Counted from the stretch's first letter, positions 21,505 through 33,040 are shown. The stretch: DNA of 64,000 nucleotides from Pictodentalium vernedei (GCA_031216915.1 CM062289.1:61511741-61575740); one strand, 5' to 3'. Notes: generated from the letters alone by a model not told the origin. Numbers and translations: made by a program.

Positions 21505-22125
21505 AAGATACGCATTCCTATGTTTCATGCACCATTTATGTCCTATCCATGAACAACGATATCGTGCCTTGAACGTATAAAGGTGTCATTTAAGTATATA
21601 CAGAAGATCATTTGAAAAAACTGTCAATGAGATCATTAGAACATCTTTTAAAATAATAACGCTTTAGTCTAACAACCTATACATTCTGTAAAATCCATGA
21701 TGAATATTAGGCGCTAAGAATTCTGTTTCTCAGATTATTCCGCGCCAAAGGAGTTAATAAAGTTACTCTGAACATTGTCAAAAATAGCTCTTTGACAGTG
21801 TGTGGATGAAAAGAATAAAAGAGACATTTTACCAACCCGTCATACACAAATTAAATAAATTTCACTTTTTTGGAAGAGTTCCCAAGCGGTAGACTATTAT
21901 TCCTACAATTCTTTCAATGGGCTAAATGTTTTGTACAACAGGGAAACCTGTGATTATTACAGAATCACACCGTCTAGTTGAAACTGGAATACTATAGTCG
22001 TTTGTGTTGGCGTGGTCTTAATTTCAGAGTGTTTCATTAAGTCTATTGGGAACTGAGATGTTATTATCGTTTGTTTTTGTGCGATCTTAATTTCGCAGTG
22101 TTTAATTTATGAAATCTCGATCCAT
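21505..22125. other. No gene recognised (intron)
   Basis: Intronic sequence. A weak echo of the neighbouring degenerate repeat appears near its end. Confidence 0.4.
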
Positions 22126-22129
22126 TGGT

Positions 22130-22690
22130 ATAAGTGTGTCGTGATCTCATGGCGATCGGCTCGCGAAAGACACGGCTTTTTCTGATCACAGTTCTGTAGC
22201 TTCAGTTCACTTTTCCTAACGCACTTGTGACTTGCTCCATTTAGGGTTCGGATTGTGATTGGCATGACTTTTGTAATCACATTACGGTAGCCTGTGTTCA
22301 CTCTCTGTAACAAGTTAGTGACTCGTTACAATGGGGGTGAGAAAGACACAACGTTTGTAATCACAGTACGCTAGCTTGTGTTCACTCTCTGTAACGAGTT
22401 GGTGACTTGTTACAATGGGGGTGGGACAGACACAACTTTTGTGATCAGAGTACTTTAGCTTGTGTTAAATCTCCGTAACGATCCAGTGTCTATAGGAGAT
22501 CTAGTGACTCGCTCCAATAGGGGTGGGAAGGACACCATTTTTGTGATAACAGTTCTGTAGCCTGTCTTAACTTTTGTAACGAGCAAGTGACTCGTTCCGA
22601 TGGGATGGGGAAGACACCACTTTTGTGATCACAGTACTTTAACCCGTCTTAACTCTTTATAACTCGCTCCAATGATAGGGGGTCATAATC
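22130..22690. repeat. Degenerate tandem repeat, period about 90 bp
   Basis: About six units share the order GACAC-AC-TTTGTGATCACAG, TAC-TTAGC-TGT-TTAACTCT, GTAACGAGT, AGTGACTCGTTACAATGGGG. Units differ by many substitutions and small gaps, so the array is old. The last unit runs into GGGGTCATAATCTATGTTTC, which resembles the core of family C subfamily 2. Confidence 0.75.
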
Positions 22691-22756
22691 TATGTTTCTG
22701 GGGCACTGGAAATATTTAATTATGTGTCCCCCCACGTCGCGTTAGTTTTGAGTTAA

Positions 22757-24344
22757 CACACACCTGGAACTTAATTAAGCACGCCCTGAAATGTTTCATG
22801 ACAGTGAAGTTGCTGCTACTGATTATTATGTTTTTTATGATTGCTATGTCTTGCAGTTCATTTCATCTCGTGAAACATGATGTTTCTGGTTGATAGCGTA
22901 CCCCAAACACACCCCATCGTCCACGTGAAGCATACTGCACTATCATCCACATGCAATATCTGGATATAAAACAAAAACATTTCTCACTTCTTTTATCAAT
23001 AAATGTTCACAGTGCAAGGAGCTACTCTCAGCGACACCAAAGTGGCAACCAGTTGGCAGGCATGCAACAGGCATGTCATTCAAAGCTATTGGAAGGCAAC
23101 TTGGCTATAGTCATTCTGTCATCAGCAGACTTGTCCGAATACATCAACAAACCGACTATAACCCCAAAATACGTCTCCTCGAGAAGATCGGAGTCTGGCA
23201 CGCCTCGTTAGGGGTTAACCATTTGCTTCAAGTTGGGTTCTGAAACGCCTTTGGTTCCCCGACAGGAGTCTGTGCAACAGGACTGTCTGAAACCGTCTCA
23301 AAACACTAGGTATAAGGACAAGAATGGTCAGCAAGAGTTTAACTCTGTCCAATCAGCATCAACGACGACGTTTGGAGTGGTGTATGGCACGACAACATTG
23401 GAATCTCAGGATGTGGAGGAGAGTCCATTGGTCAGACGAGAGTAGGTTCCTCCTTCACGTCACAGGTGGTCGCATGAGAGTGTGAAGGCATAGAAATACT
23501 GCTTACGTGCCCAGGAACATCAATCATGAGAGAGGCATTCCCAGATCATTGTTGATCCTTCCTTATGGTGGAAGATCAGTAATGATCTGGGAATGCCTCA
23601 CTCATGATTGTAAACTTGATGCAGTGACGGTATGTGGGCATCTCAATGGTCATCAGTACATCCGGAACATTCTTGATCCGATTGTCGGCCTCATTTTGGC
23701 AACCACCTGATAGCTACTCGCCCTGTATTCATGGACGACAATGCAAGGCCACATCGTTGCCATGCTGTGAGAACATTCCTTCAGAACAACCCTATTAGAA
23801 CCTTACCTTGGCCTGCAATGAGCCCCGATGATTTTAATCCCTCAGAACACATCTGTGACTTTCTTGGGTGTCATGTGCATGCAAGGGATCTGTACAGAAA
23901 TTGGCCGCATTGCACGGGGAGTTGCGGCAGTTGCATTTGGACAGTGTCAGAAGGCGCACTGGTAACATTAGTAGGAAGGGTCAGGCTGGCATCCAGGCCC
24001 GCGGTGGATACACTCACTACTGACGTCAGGCACTGCTATTGTGTTGAGAAGATCACAAGCTCGCTTTTTTGTCAGTAATTACCGGCATTGTTTTATCATG
24101 GACCATTCCAGCACCATACTTGTCGTGTGAACATTTTTCCAACAAAACGGTAGAGACAGATATGTGTAATTAGTGCAATTAAAATACTGCATATTTTCAA
24201 CATTGTGTTGTCTTAAATCTGTCAGTAGACCATTCTTTCTGTAAACAATCACTTTTGGCCATCTGAAAGATAACATGAACGTAAAGGCAGTTTCTATTAA
24301 CACCACTTCGAAAAAAATAAGGGATGCTTTATTTCCAGGTGTAT
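22757..24344 (+). mobile_element. Decayed Tc1-type transposon
   Basis: A 1.59-kb element with diverged inverted ends: ACACACCTGGAACTTAATTA at the left and, on the minus strand, TACACCTGGAAATAAAGCAT at the right. The plus strand encodes a Tc1-family transposase in pieces. There is a helix-turn-helix part (QLGYSHSVISRLV) near 23100, then VMIWECLTH...YIRNILDP near 23590-23680. The DDE end follows (MDDNARPH...WPAMSPDDFNPSEH, 23731-23850). Several frame changes and stops interrupt it, so it is not active. The normal Tc1 SPDLNPIEH reads SPDDFNPSEH here, one residue longer, giving 35 rather than 34 residues between the last D and E. It lies in an SLC22 intron. Confidence 0.88.
23025..24078 (+). pseudogene. 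Tc1-family transposase pseudogene
   Basis: Broken coding region of the element above. The transposase would cut and paste the element at TA sites; the DNA-binding N-terminus and the DDE catalytic end are both recognisable but lie in different frames. Two short open segments at 23507-23710 and 23731-24078 carry the catalytic half. The sequence after the catalytic E, from about 23860 on, no longer resembles the family well. Confidence 0.82.
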
Positions 24345-24549
24345 ATTATTTTATCATACCGTGTGTAAGGTTTGTAGCACGTCCAATGGTTAACAACCTT
24401 TAGAGGAAGTAGAGATACATATTTTGGGTGGGCTCAGTCGATTAAGCAAAGATGGTTATATGGTTATCAGGAGTTAATAGAATTTTTTCCAAAGGAGTTG
24501 CAGATATATGCATTATTTAATTTTCCACTGGATCAATTTATTTACTTAC

Positions 24550-24622
24550 CAGATATATCAGCTGTGGAGCTATCATAGCTCCTATTCTCGATACCATACA
24601 TGCAGAAGCTAGACCTAATGCC
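24550..24622 (-). CDS. SLC22-type transporter, penultimate exon (TM11)
   Basis: A 73-base exon with acceptor CATTGTAG and donor GTAAGT. After one base that completes a split codon it reads ALGLASACMVSRIGAMIAPQ then LIYL. This matches the SLC22 TM11 signature (GLG...S...RxGxxxAP), a conserved helix of the transport core. It ends in phase 0 and joins in frame to the last exon, giving ...APQLIYL-DQLNGSL.... Only part of the protein is here, so the substrate is unknown. Confidence 0.9.
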
Positions 24623-25567
24623 CTACAATGATACAGGATTGTGAAGCAAATATATTCAAATAAAAAAGAAAAAGAAGCACAAAACAAAATTAACAGAGCA
24701 AGAAATATGTTTTCTTCTTTTCAGAGTTGAAAGTGGAATGTGCGTCAACATTTGATATTTGTACATAGCGCCATATTTTCATCATCATGTAATCCAGAAC
24801 AAAAATATTACGTTGCCGGACGACCGGCTTTTTAGACCATAGGTACAGGGCATTAGGGTGACGTTGCGTCGTGTGGCGAGTAATACATGTCAGATGCAAT
24901 GATAATAAGTGTGCGGGAGTTGTCATCACTCGCGCACATGACTCATTGTTTGGATACTAGAGAACCAATGGGCTACAGTCTTATTCTGGGTATTCATTGT
25001 TAGAGGATCACGATGCCATGTGATCTGAATGAGGCCGCCTATTTTCTCGCCGGAGTACATTGGGGGACCATTGTGTATCGTTAGAATAGGTTAGGCCGGA
25101 GTCGTGCGATAGTTGCCAGAATAGTCCAGGAATCTGAACGTAGTAACAAAGGGTCAAACAGCGTCACAGCCCGCCTCCAGTAGTATACTCTAGAAAAAAA
25201 AACGATAAACCAGGGGATTACTGTTATAGCATTGCATGCTACCGCAAATAAATCCAAGATGGCGACCTTGTGTAAACTGGAGTTCAGGTGTTGGTGGGTT
25301 TGATTCGTTTTTGGTCATCCCAGCTGCAGTCGGGTTGTTATCAGTTTTCCGACTGGTCAGCAAAAGTATTCCCGGTTAATTCGGCATTACATGGAACATA
25401 AGAGCATAACATGTTACCCTTGGGGGACATAGTATAAGGCTTTAGGTGAGTGAAGTACCCAAACAGGTCCCCACAGAAAAGTAAACCAAAACGGGTTTAG
25501 AATGCCACTACAAATACCACTGCACGAAGGAACAAGACCAAATTCTCAATATTATGCCGTTTCATAA
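24623..25567. other. No gene recognised (intron)
   Basis: Intronic sequence. I searched both strands for the missing SLC22 exon encoding a (T/S)AE(L/Y)(F/Y)PT motif and found none. Confidence 0.45.
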
Positions 25568-25571
25568 TTAA

Positions 25572-25819
25572 CCCTTTAACCAACGTAACGGTCAAAACAG
25601 GCCAGCGTTATTCTAAAAATCGCAAATTAATTTTCATTATTGTTTTTCATTTTTTGTCTCAAAAACATAGGGTATGACCGCTCGTTGGAACGAGCTCGTC
25701 AAGTTCGTTCCAATTAGGGGTCATAACCTATGTTTTGGGACAAAAAATGAAAAAAAATAGTTATCAATTATTATTAGGTTTTTGGCAAGTGTCGTCTGCT
25801 TTTCATGTCAGGTAAAGGG
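25572..25819. mobile_element. TTAA-flanked foldback element, family C, copy 6
   Basis: TTAA at 25568-25571 and 25820-25823. Left end CCCTTTAACCAACGTAACGG. Subfamily 2 core with TTTTTGTCTCAAAAACATAG and its inverted copy around GGAACGAGCTCG. It lies about 120 bases from the first Polinton-type element. Confidence 0.85.
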
Positions 25820-25945
25820 TTAATACATTATGGTCATTTGAATGCAACAAGGTGCCAGCTGCAATGCTTGATCAGATCAAGATACTTTATTTCTAACAAA
25901 CTGAGGAAGAGACCATCGGCTTGTCTCTTGTATTTTTATGAGGGT

Positions 25946-26257
25946 AGTAGTATGTGATGTGGTTTTGAGGCATAGTTTGGGGGACCCGCCGTGCACCCCG
26001 GAACTGACGTCATGTCACGTGGCCCAGTGGCGCCATCTTGTGCTGTCATGGTAACACGCCTGAGCTGCCATGTTCCGACGCCATCCCCATAGTGATACGT
26101 GGTGTTGGAGTGCTTGAGTAGCGCGTGTTGTTAGGGCGATACGTGTTTCCGTCGTCCATTTATGGAGGCCGCCATATTGGTTTCTATTGTAGCACATGGT
26201 TGCTATGTTACCCAAAAGCCTACAATAAGACACAGGTTTGTTCGGAGGGTATGTTCA
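25946..26257. repeat. Polinton-type element 1, left terminal repeat (outer part)
   Basis: Starts AGTAGTATGTGATG, like the AGTAGTATGTCATG start of element 2. It then shows TCACGTGGCCCAGTGGCGCC and a series of blocks that appear inverted at 33480-33750, down to the segment ending GGAGGGTATGTTC and GGAGTAG. Confidence 0.72.
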
Positions 26258-28296
26258 GGAGTAGTTTCCCGATTCGTAGAATTATCCAAATAAACCGGTC
26301 AATCCCCCAAATCACCAAGATGCACCTAAAACCCTTTTTAGTGCCCCCATACCGTAGATTTTAATAACAGCACGTGATGCTATAGTACTGAGGGGGCCCT
26401 GGAGGTAAGTTCGATTGAACCAGAGTAGTGTTTCTTGTTCGGATTCCCCCCAGAATCGTTTTAGGATCGCCATATATTTTAATAGTAGCACATAGTGTTA
26501 TAGTACCGAGGGGAGGACTGTGGATTATAACCAACTGATAGACAGCCTCCATGGAAGCCTATATCATTCCTAAAGCCAAGAATCTCTCGAGTAGTTACTG
26601 ATAAGTCATTGCTCGAACGATTCGAACCTCAGCGAACTAATAAGCCATAGAGTATTGACTCGAACGAGTGACTCGCACATACGACTCTTAGCCTCATTTC
26701 GGTATTTAACCTGGTATTGTATTATTTGAGGAGACCTAACGAGGATACCTTTTGGAGAATCCCTTCTGTGTCGTATGAGGTCATGAGGGTCATGAGAAAA
26801 TCTCTCATAGAGGTCTAATATACTATCCCTCTTAGCCTCTTTTCGGTATTTGAGGATACCTATGAATTGGTATTGTATTATTTGAGGATACATATCGATG
26901 ATACCTTCTGGAAAATCCATTTTCTGTCGTATGAGGCCATGAGGGCTATGAGTAAAACCCTCAATGAGGTCTAATTTACTCTCTCTCTTAGCCTCGTTTC
27001 GTTTGAGGCCATGAAAATATCCCTCAATGAGGTCTAATTTACTATCTCTCTTAGCCTCATTTCGGTATTTAAAGATACCTGTGACCCAGCTCCTATACAG
27101 CTCCTATATGGCTCCTATACAGGTAGTCTCACCAATGGCTTCCATGTTATCTTCAAAGCTTCAAGGCCACTACTTGTCTATGGTCTATCTTTAATATCAT
27201 TAGCTTCTACATCAATCTTGTCTCATTGAGGCCTTGTACCAGTACTATTGGCTATATTATCATCCATTAATATTGACTTGTTATTTTCATGGACCTCATT
27301 TCCTCAAACGAAATTAGGGTAAGAGGGATAGTAAATTAGACCTCACTGAGAGCTTTTCTCATAGCCCTCATGGCCTCATACGACTAAAAATAGGTGCCGA
27401 AGGCCAGACGTTTTCCAAAAAGGGGTGTTGAAATTGGGGTTCCACGGGTTATGGCTTTTAAATACCGAGATGAGGCTAAGAGGGATAGTAAATTAGACCT
27501 CATTGAGGGTTTTCTTTTCATGGCCCTCAAGGCCTCAGACGAAACGGGGCAAAAAGGGATAGTACATTAAACCTCATTGATGGATTTTCTCATGATCCTC
27601 ATCGCCTCATACGACAAAACGGGATTATCCAGGTGTCCTCGGTAGGTCTCCTCAAATAATACAATTACCAGGTCGTAGGTATCCTCAAATACCGAAATGA
27701 GGCTAAGAGGGATAGTAAATTAGACTTCAGTGAGGAATTTTCTTATGGCCTTCGTGGTCTCATACGACAAAGTGGATTCTCCAGAAGGTATCCTCAATAG
27801 GTATCCTCAAATAATACAATACAAGATCATAGGTATCCGAAAATACCGAAATGTGGCTAAGAGTCGTTTATGCGAGTCACTCGTTCGAGTAAATACTCTA
27901 TGGCTTATTTGTTCGATGGGATTCGAGTCGTGCGACCAATGACTTACCAGACACTACTCGATAGGTTCTTGGCTTTAGGAATGATATGCTTTCAGGGAGG
28001 TTGTCTATCAGTTGGCTATAATCCAAAGGGCTCCTCTCGGTACTATAACACTACGTGCTACCATTAAAATTAAAATCTATGGTATGGCGGTCCTAAAAAG
28101 ATTCTGGGCGAATCCGAACAATAAAAACTACTCTAGTTCAACATAACTTACCTCCAGGGCCCCCTCAGTATTGTAGCACTACGTGCTACTATTAAAATCT
28201 ACGGTATGGGAGTCCTAACAAAGATTTTATGTGCATTGTGGTGATTTGGAGGGATTATCGGGTTTGTTTGGGTAATTCTACGAACACGGACACTAC
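26258..28296. repeat. 2-kb foldback with internal repeats inside the left terminal repeat
   Basis: Arms of about 0.8-1 kb (26258-27060 and 27310-28296) are inverted copies. For example, CCGTAGATTTTAATA near 26352 pairs with TATTAAAATCTACGG near 28190. Each arm holds several units of about 200 bases built on CCTCATTTCGGTATTT, GAGGATACCT, TCGTATGAGGCCATGAGGG and GAGGTCTAATTTACTATC. The outer 150 bases resemble the subterminal region of Polinton-type element 2. The loop (27070-27300) is T/C-rich single-copy sequence. Confidence 0.72.
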
Positions 28297-28500
28297 TAGC
28301 AGCAAGGGGGTTGGGAATAACAGTCTCGGCACTGGCACCTCTACAGCAGGGGGTGAATGCACCAATTGGGGCCGCCCTCTCCACCCTCGTTGACCCGGGA
28401 GGCCATTATACCACTTTGGGGCACTCAACGCCAAACGGTCTCCAGCGTAGATAAAGAATGTCCCCCCGCCCAGAGCCATACAGGACGCCCATACCCTCGC
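28297..28500. repeat. Polinton-type element 1, left terminal repeat (inner part)
   Basis: Blocks such as GACCCGGGAGGCCATTATAC, CACTTTGGGGCAC and CCAGCGTAGATAAAGAAT reappear inverted at 33340-33455. This continues the left terminal repeat on the far side of the 2-kb foldback. Confidence 0.7.
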
Positions 28501-28509
28501 CGGCTCAGA

Positions 28510-29280
28510 GGTTCTCTTGCAGTAACTGTCAAGTACTTATGGTTTCATATTCCCAAGCGCTGGTGTGCGACAATAAAGTGTAATCGAAAAGAAAATTAGA
28601 GCAAAAGAGGAAAACCTTCCACATGCTTATGGGCCGGTGGCTGGATGTGTAGCTCCGGCAGTCTGCTGCCCTCACACATCCATAGAGTGTCACTTATAGC
28701 TGTGACCGCTGATACATCTAGCAGTATCCGCTGACACCAGGCAGTGGGTCGAAGCATGTGGCCCATCGGTTTCGGTGCCATAGTCCTGAGCTAGTACGAT
28801 CCACAACTGCGAAGCGGGCAGCTGAACCGTACCACACGTAACGGATTTAACATACCCAGCAAGGAACGGCCAATCCCGCTAGAGGCCGATACATGGGGAA
28901 CCCGCTGTACCCTGTACTACTTATACAAAACAATTTGTGCTTATATAGGACGCTAAAATCTATTCAACACTCTAGTGGTGTTCAAGCGATAACTGTTTCT
29001 TGTAAGCTTGTTTACACACCGACTAAAAATATCGTGACCCATTTCTTAACAGCATACAGCGCGATTGATAATAATTCACACAGTCGTGGCCCAGAACCGC
29101 AACAAGAAGACGTTTACACATCATCACCCGGGTAGAAGGACGGTGAGATCGCCTTCATCATACTAGAGTTGGGTGTGGTCGGGCTTGTTAGTTACAAACT
29201 CGTCCAGTGATTCGCTGCGAGTATAATAAAAGTTTTTTGTTTTTTTGGGGGGGGTGGGGGCGGGGGGTGGGAGGTTGGTC
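28510..29280. other. Element 1 interior, no ORF assigned
   Basis: Lies between the inner left repeat and the tandem array. A run of about 17 T/G near 29232-29270 is low complexity. No protein family is recognised. Confidence 0.4.
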
Positions 29281-29284
29281 TGTT

Positions 29285-29900
29285 CCTTAGGAACTGAAGG
29301 CCGCCTAGATATGCTGTAAAGTAATCCTAAAAGCCCATGAGAGTTGCACAGCAACTACGGATCTGCGGGTGCAGTGGACTCTGGTCTCAGCCGTTCCCGT
29401 TGTTCCCATTGTTTCCCTTGTTCATTCGGAACAGGAACAACAGCGGGCGAAGGGGGTCCCTGGCTCTGCCTAGCGAGTTCTTTGGTCTGTTCCTTAGGAA
29501 CTGAAGGCCGCCTAGATATGCTGTAAAGTAATCCTAAAAGCCCATGAGAGTTTCACAGCAACTACGGATCTGCGGGTGCAGTGGACTCTGGTCTCAGCCG
29601 TTCCCGTTGTTCCCATTGTTTCCCTTGTTCATTCGGAACAGGAACAACAGCGGGCGAAGGGGGTCCCTGGCTCTGCCTAGCGAGTTCTTTGGTCTGTTCC
29701 TTAGGAACTGAAGGCCGCCTAGATATGCTGTAAAGTAATCCTAAAAGCCCATGAGAGTTGCACAGCAACTACGGATCTGCGGGTGCAGTGGGCTCTGGTC
29801 TCAGCCGTTCCCGTTGTTCCCATTGTTTCCCTTGTTCATTCGGAACAGGAACAACAGCGGGCGAAGGGGGTCCCTGGCTCTGCCTAGCGAGTTCTTGGCG
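29285..29900. repeat. 207-bp tandem repeat within Polinton-type element 1
   Basis: CCCATGAGAG begins equivalent positions at 29334, 29541 and 29748, an exact 207-base period (69 codons) with very few differences. Read on the minus strand, each unit carries the same proline/glutamine-rich stretch (RQSQGPPSPAVVPVPNEQGK). The near identity implies a recent duplication relative to the rest of the element. Confidence 0.85.
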
Positions 29901-30227
29901 TATCAGCAGAAGCATCTCGTTTTTTGTGCCCTGCTGCGGGCTCTCTCGGCAAGTTGCCTTGCGGGTATCAAACCGGAGTTGGTTACACGACTGAATTCCT
30001 CCTCGGATATCTGGCGATCGGCAACAGCCTTTGAAAACAGATCTGCGATGCTCGGAACCTTGGCCTCTGCTAAAGTGTCGACGGTGTTGTGCTTTTGTGC
30101 CTTCTTTGTGAGCTTTCGGCTTACAAACTTCCCGAAAACACCTGGCAATCCACAGGCCCCTGCTGCAGCCTCTACTGCTATAACCACAGGAACCGCAGCT
30201 ACGTTTGGCAGCAACCCGATTCATCAA
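29769..30227 (-). pseudogene. Polinton-type element 1 ORF region, small hydrophobic-headed protein
   Basis: Of the overlapping minus-strand frames, the most protein-like has an alanine/valine-rich hydrophobic start (VAAVPVVIAVEAAAGACGLP), then a basic segment and a charged helical part (ADLFSKAVADRQISEEEF). It recalls small proteins of unknown role found beside Polinton-like genes in other animals, but I cannot name it. Part of a fossil element; function unknown. Confidence 0.4.
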
Positions 30228-30391
30228 CGCCGATCCCTACGCCTGTCGCGGATAGAAATGTTTCTATGCCATCTGCGATATTGACCCCTCGCTGTTTTTC
30301 TTTCTTGCCGAGAGAACACCTGCGGTCTCTTTCTGTCCTGAGACGGGCTCTTTCATCACCAATCTCCTAGATGCGGAAAGTATTCGTGTCG

Positions 30392-30595
30392 CTAGTACTG
30401 AGTTCTGTATACAAGCCCATTCTTAGAGGCATTATACTCATGTTCTAATACCTTTAAATCGTCGACCGTGAGAAGCTGTCTGGTAAACCGCAGACGCTTG
30501 TCTTTAGTTGGCCCAAGATATAGGGTATTGAATGTGTCGGTTGGAAACCTAGCATATGTGACCTTGTACTCGACACCACTTAATGAGAGCAACAC
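30392..30595 (-). pseudogene. Polinton-type element 1 ORF, unknown
   Basis: A 67-residue open frame (VEYKVTYARFPTDTFNTLYL, then a basic segment and a leucine-rich helix). Its composition looks protein-like and it shares the strand of its neighbours. I do not recognise the family. Confidence 0.35.
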
Positions 30596-30795
30596 ATCTT
30601 TGCCACGGATAATGATGACAAGTTCATTATGCCGCCGACCCCATTTTAGGTCAAGCCCATGAGCACTGGTATGAAGTCGTTGGGTGGTATACCCGGGACG
30701 ATCTGTATAATTGTGGTGGTACCCTTGCCAGGAGTAAGACGATCAAACTCCCAGTAGAGCTTTATCATCGCACCTCCTTTTACCCCACCCAACAC

Positions 30796-31198
30796 TTACC
30801 CGGCATGGATTTCGTGAACATAAATAACACGTTTCGGGGTATAAGAAGCCAACACACGGCCACTGTTTATGCACCCTGTGGCCCAGGCCCAGTTGGATGT
30901 CAGGTTGGATGACTCTGAAGTCAAATGTCTGTAGAGAGACAACTGACTGGTGTCATTCTTGATAAGTTCTCCAGGTTCAAACCACGCAGCGCGGTAAATG
31001 TAGCTTGTTGAGGTTGTTCCCGTTCCGAAGGAACAACAACGGGCAGCTCTTTCCTCTTGTATACCCCTCGGAGAGCTGAAATACATATAATCTGTCCGTC
31101 ATCCCTGGTTCTCCATAGCCCTGCGAATCCCCGAGATCAGCCATCTGAATGGTCGTGCAAGGCAATGCATCTAGTGCTTCTGGTCCTCCGCTATTCAC
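30796..31198 (-). pseudogene. Polinton-type element 1 ORF region, unknown
   Basis: Two overlapping minus-strand frames. One contains TSYIYRAAWFEPGELIKNDT and later an aromatic, glycine-containing stretch (NWAWATGCINSGRV). A structural protein is possible from the context but nothing in the sequence proves it. Confidence 0.3.
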
Positions 31199-31608
31199 CG
31201 TGTCTTTACACTTGTTACAGCTGTTGCTGTTGCCGCAGGAACAGGTATATTTCGAATATGTAATGTTACGGATAGGTGCTCCAGTTCAATAGGGCCGCCC
31301 ATGCTACCTAAAACGTGGATCGTAACATTGCCTCTCGGGCCTGGGACAAGCCTTTTTGTATTGCAAATGAGAGAAAGCTACTGTTATGCCACTGGCACAT
31401 TTTTCATTTGCTACAGGTACTGTTCAGAGTAATGTGCAGGGTAGCCCGTTGTGAACATTGTCCGTGGTGCTGACTTCTGACAGATGAACGTAGAGCTCAC
31501 GGTGGGTCGCAAGTTCAGGTAACTCATCCCCATCAGCTTCTTCCCTCCCCGATGGATTTTTTTTGTTGTAAATCCCAAGGGGCGTGCCACCCCCCCCCCC
31601 CCAATCTA

Positions 31609-31961
31609 CTACAGCCCCAAGGGGTTCTGGAAGGGACTCACGGCCATCAAAAATCTTGCTTCCACGGACAAGGTCTCTAAAGATTTGTTCGGAAATGGCT
31701 TAAGAAGCAGGCCACCTGGCAGATATACATTTTGGAGGGTTTGGCGGGCGTCTAGAGTCCTAAAGGCACGGCCGTCTTGTAGGACGAACTGGTCGACGCT
31801 GAGCTGTTTAACATGGCAACCTCCGAATAGCCAGACAGCGATTGACACATTTTGGGTGGCCTGCCTGATGGCTTCCCCGACGTCACCCTAGTATATGTGG
31901 ACCTGTCTGGACTGGGGGAAGTGCAGGTCTTCGGATCAGGCGTGGCCATTATGACAGACAA
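31609..31961 (-). pseudogene. Polinton-type element 1 ORF region, unknown
   Basis: Overlapping minus-strand frames. The one from 31848 down includes VLQDGRAFRTLDARQTLQNV and LPGGLLLKPFP, which look beta-rich. No family can be named with confidence. Confidence 0.3.
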
Positions 31962-31964
31962 GCT

Positions 31965-32240
31965 CTACCTTTCCATAATTTTGTTGCCTCGTCTTTGGTA
32001 CTTGACGCTGTTGTAAATGTCCTCAACAGCAGTGTCTATAAGAATGCTCTCACGACGGAGAATACTCTCCAGCTTTGCCACATCCTCTATCGTTGCACCG
32101 GTTACATGAACCCTCTTTTCCCACTCCTCGATTTTATGTCGCCTGGTGGGGGTTAGGCCCTGTCCTATGAGAGCGCCATCGAAGAGCTCCACCACTCTCT
32201 GCGCGACACAGTTGGGATCACCGTCACGCATTGTGGCCAA
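31965..32240 (-). pseudogene. Polinton-type element 1 ORF, helical protein of unknown function
   Basis: An ATG at about 32231 gives roughly 88 residues rich in charged helix (EEWEKRVHVTGATIEDVAKL and ESILIDTAVEDIYNSVKYQR). It starts within about 10 bases of the stop of the upstream ORF, a tight spacing like that of compact virus-like gene arrays. Family unknown. Confidence 0.45.
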
Positions 32241-32804
32241 TTAGGCAGGGTCTGAGTTTCCGAGAGGGAAGAACCCGTAAACGACCGCAGTGACAGGGTA
32301 AACAGTTTTGTAGTACGGGTTATCAATCCCCGTCAGGGCGCCTGGTTTGGTGTTTTGTGTAATTTCGACAACCCCCTGGCCTTTTTTCATTTCTGCCTTC
32401 ACAGGGTCAAACTTGTCTTCGACTACCCAGTCTCCTTCGTCATGCTCGCGCAGGAACTGGATTTTCAAGAGATATTCCCCGTCCAGAAGTTGTCTGATGA
32501 GCTGTGCAGCTCTCTTGTCTGTCATCCTAGCACCCAAGGCCATTCGGCCAGCGGGCAAACCATCGGCGCCAAAATACTCTAATCCCACTCGCCATGTAGA
32601 ATAGACCACAACACCGTCATCGACTTCAAACTCATCTTTGGCGTCGTTCACGAGATCGACCCATGGTTCATCACCTGGCAGCCGCACCGGATGAGGGACT
32701 TCGATATCCAAGTCGAAGTGTCGCCGTTGTTTGGCTGGGTCAGACTCCTCAACAATTACCTTCATTTTTCTCTCACGTGCCTTTCGAGGTGGAGGGGAGG
32801 TCAT
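32241..32804 (-). pseudogene. Polinton-type element 1 ORF, 187 residues, unknown
   Basis: The longest intact-looking frame of element 1. A basic N-terminus (PPPRKARERKMKV) leads to an acidic-rich body with ALGARMTDKRAAQLIRQLLD and a C-terminal aromatic part (NPYYKTVYPVTAVVYGFFPL). The codon use and composition look coding. I do not recognise a capsid, protease or ATPase motif in it. Confidence 0.5.
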
Positions 32805-33040
32805 GCAGCATCTGGAAGCAGAGGCCTCAGCAATCGCTTCTTTATTGCTTTTGGAATGGGTTCATCCAGGATGTTCTGGACAACATCTTGGAGAGGCTCC
32901 GGTGTTTGCATTTCAGCCAACAGCTGGTCGATGTATTCGTACATAGTTGTCATAGTGTGAGTGAACAGTGTATAGCCAATATCACACTTGTCTTTAAATG
33001 GGAATTTGGACTTCCTAAAGCTGGACAAGAACCTTTGCAA
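32801..33040 (-). pseudogene. Polinton-type element 1 ORF, unknown
   Basis: About 79 residues, its end overlapping the start of the next ORF by a few bases. The likely body is acidic and helical (MYEYIDQLLAEMQTPEPLQD), followed by a basic C-terminus (PKAIKKRLLRPLLP). Function unknown. Confidence 0.4.
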
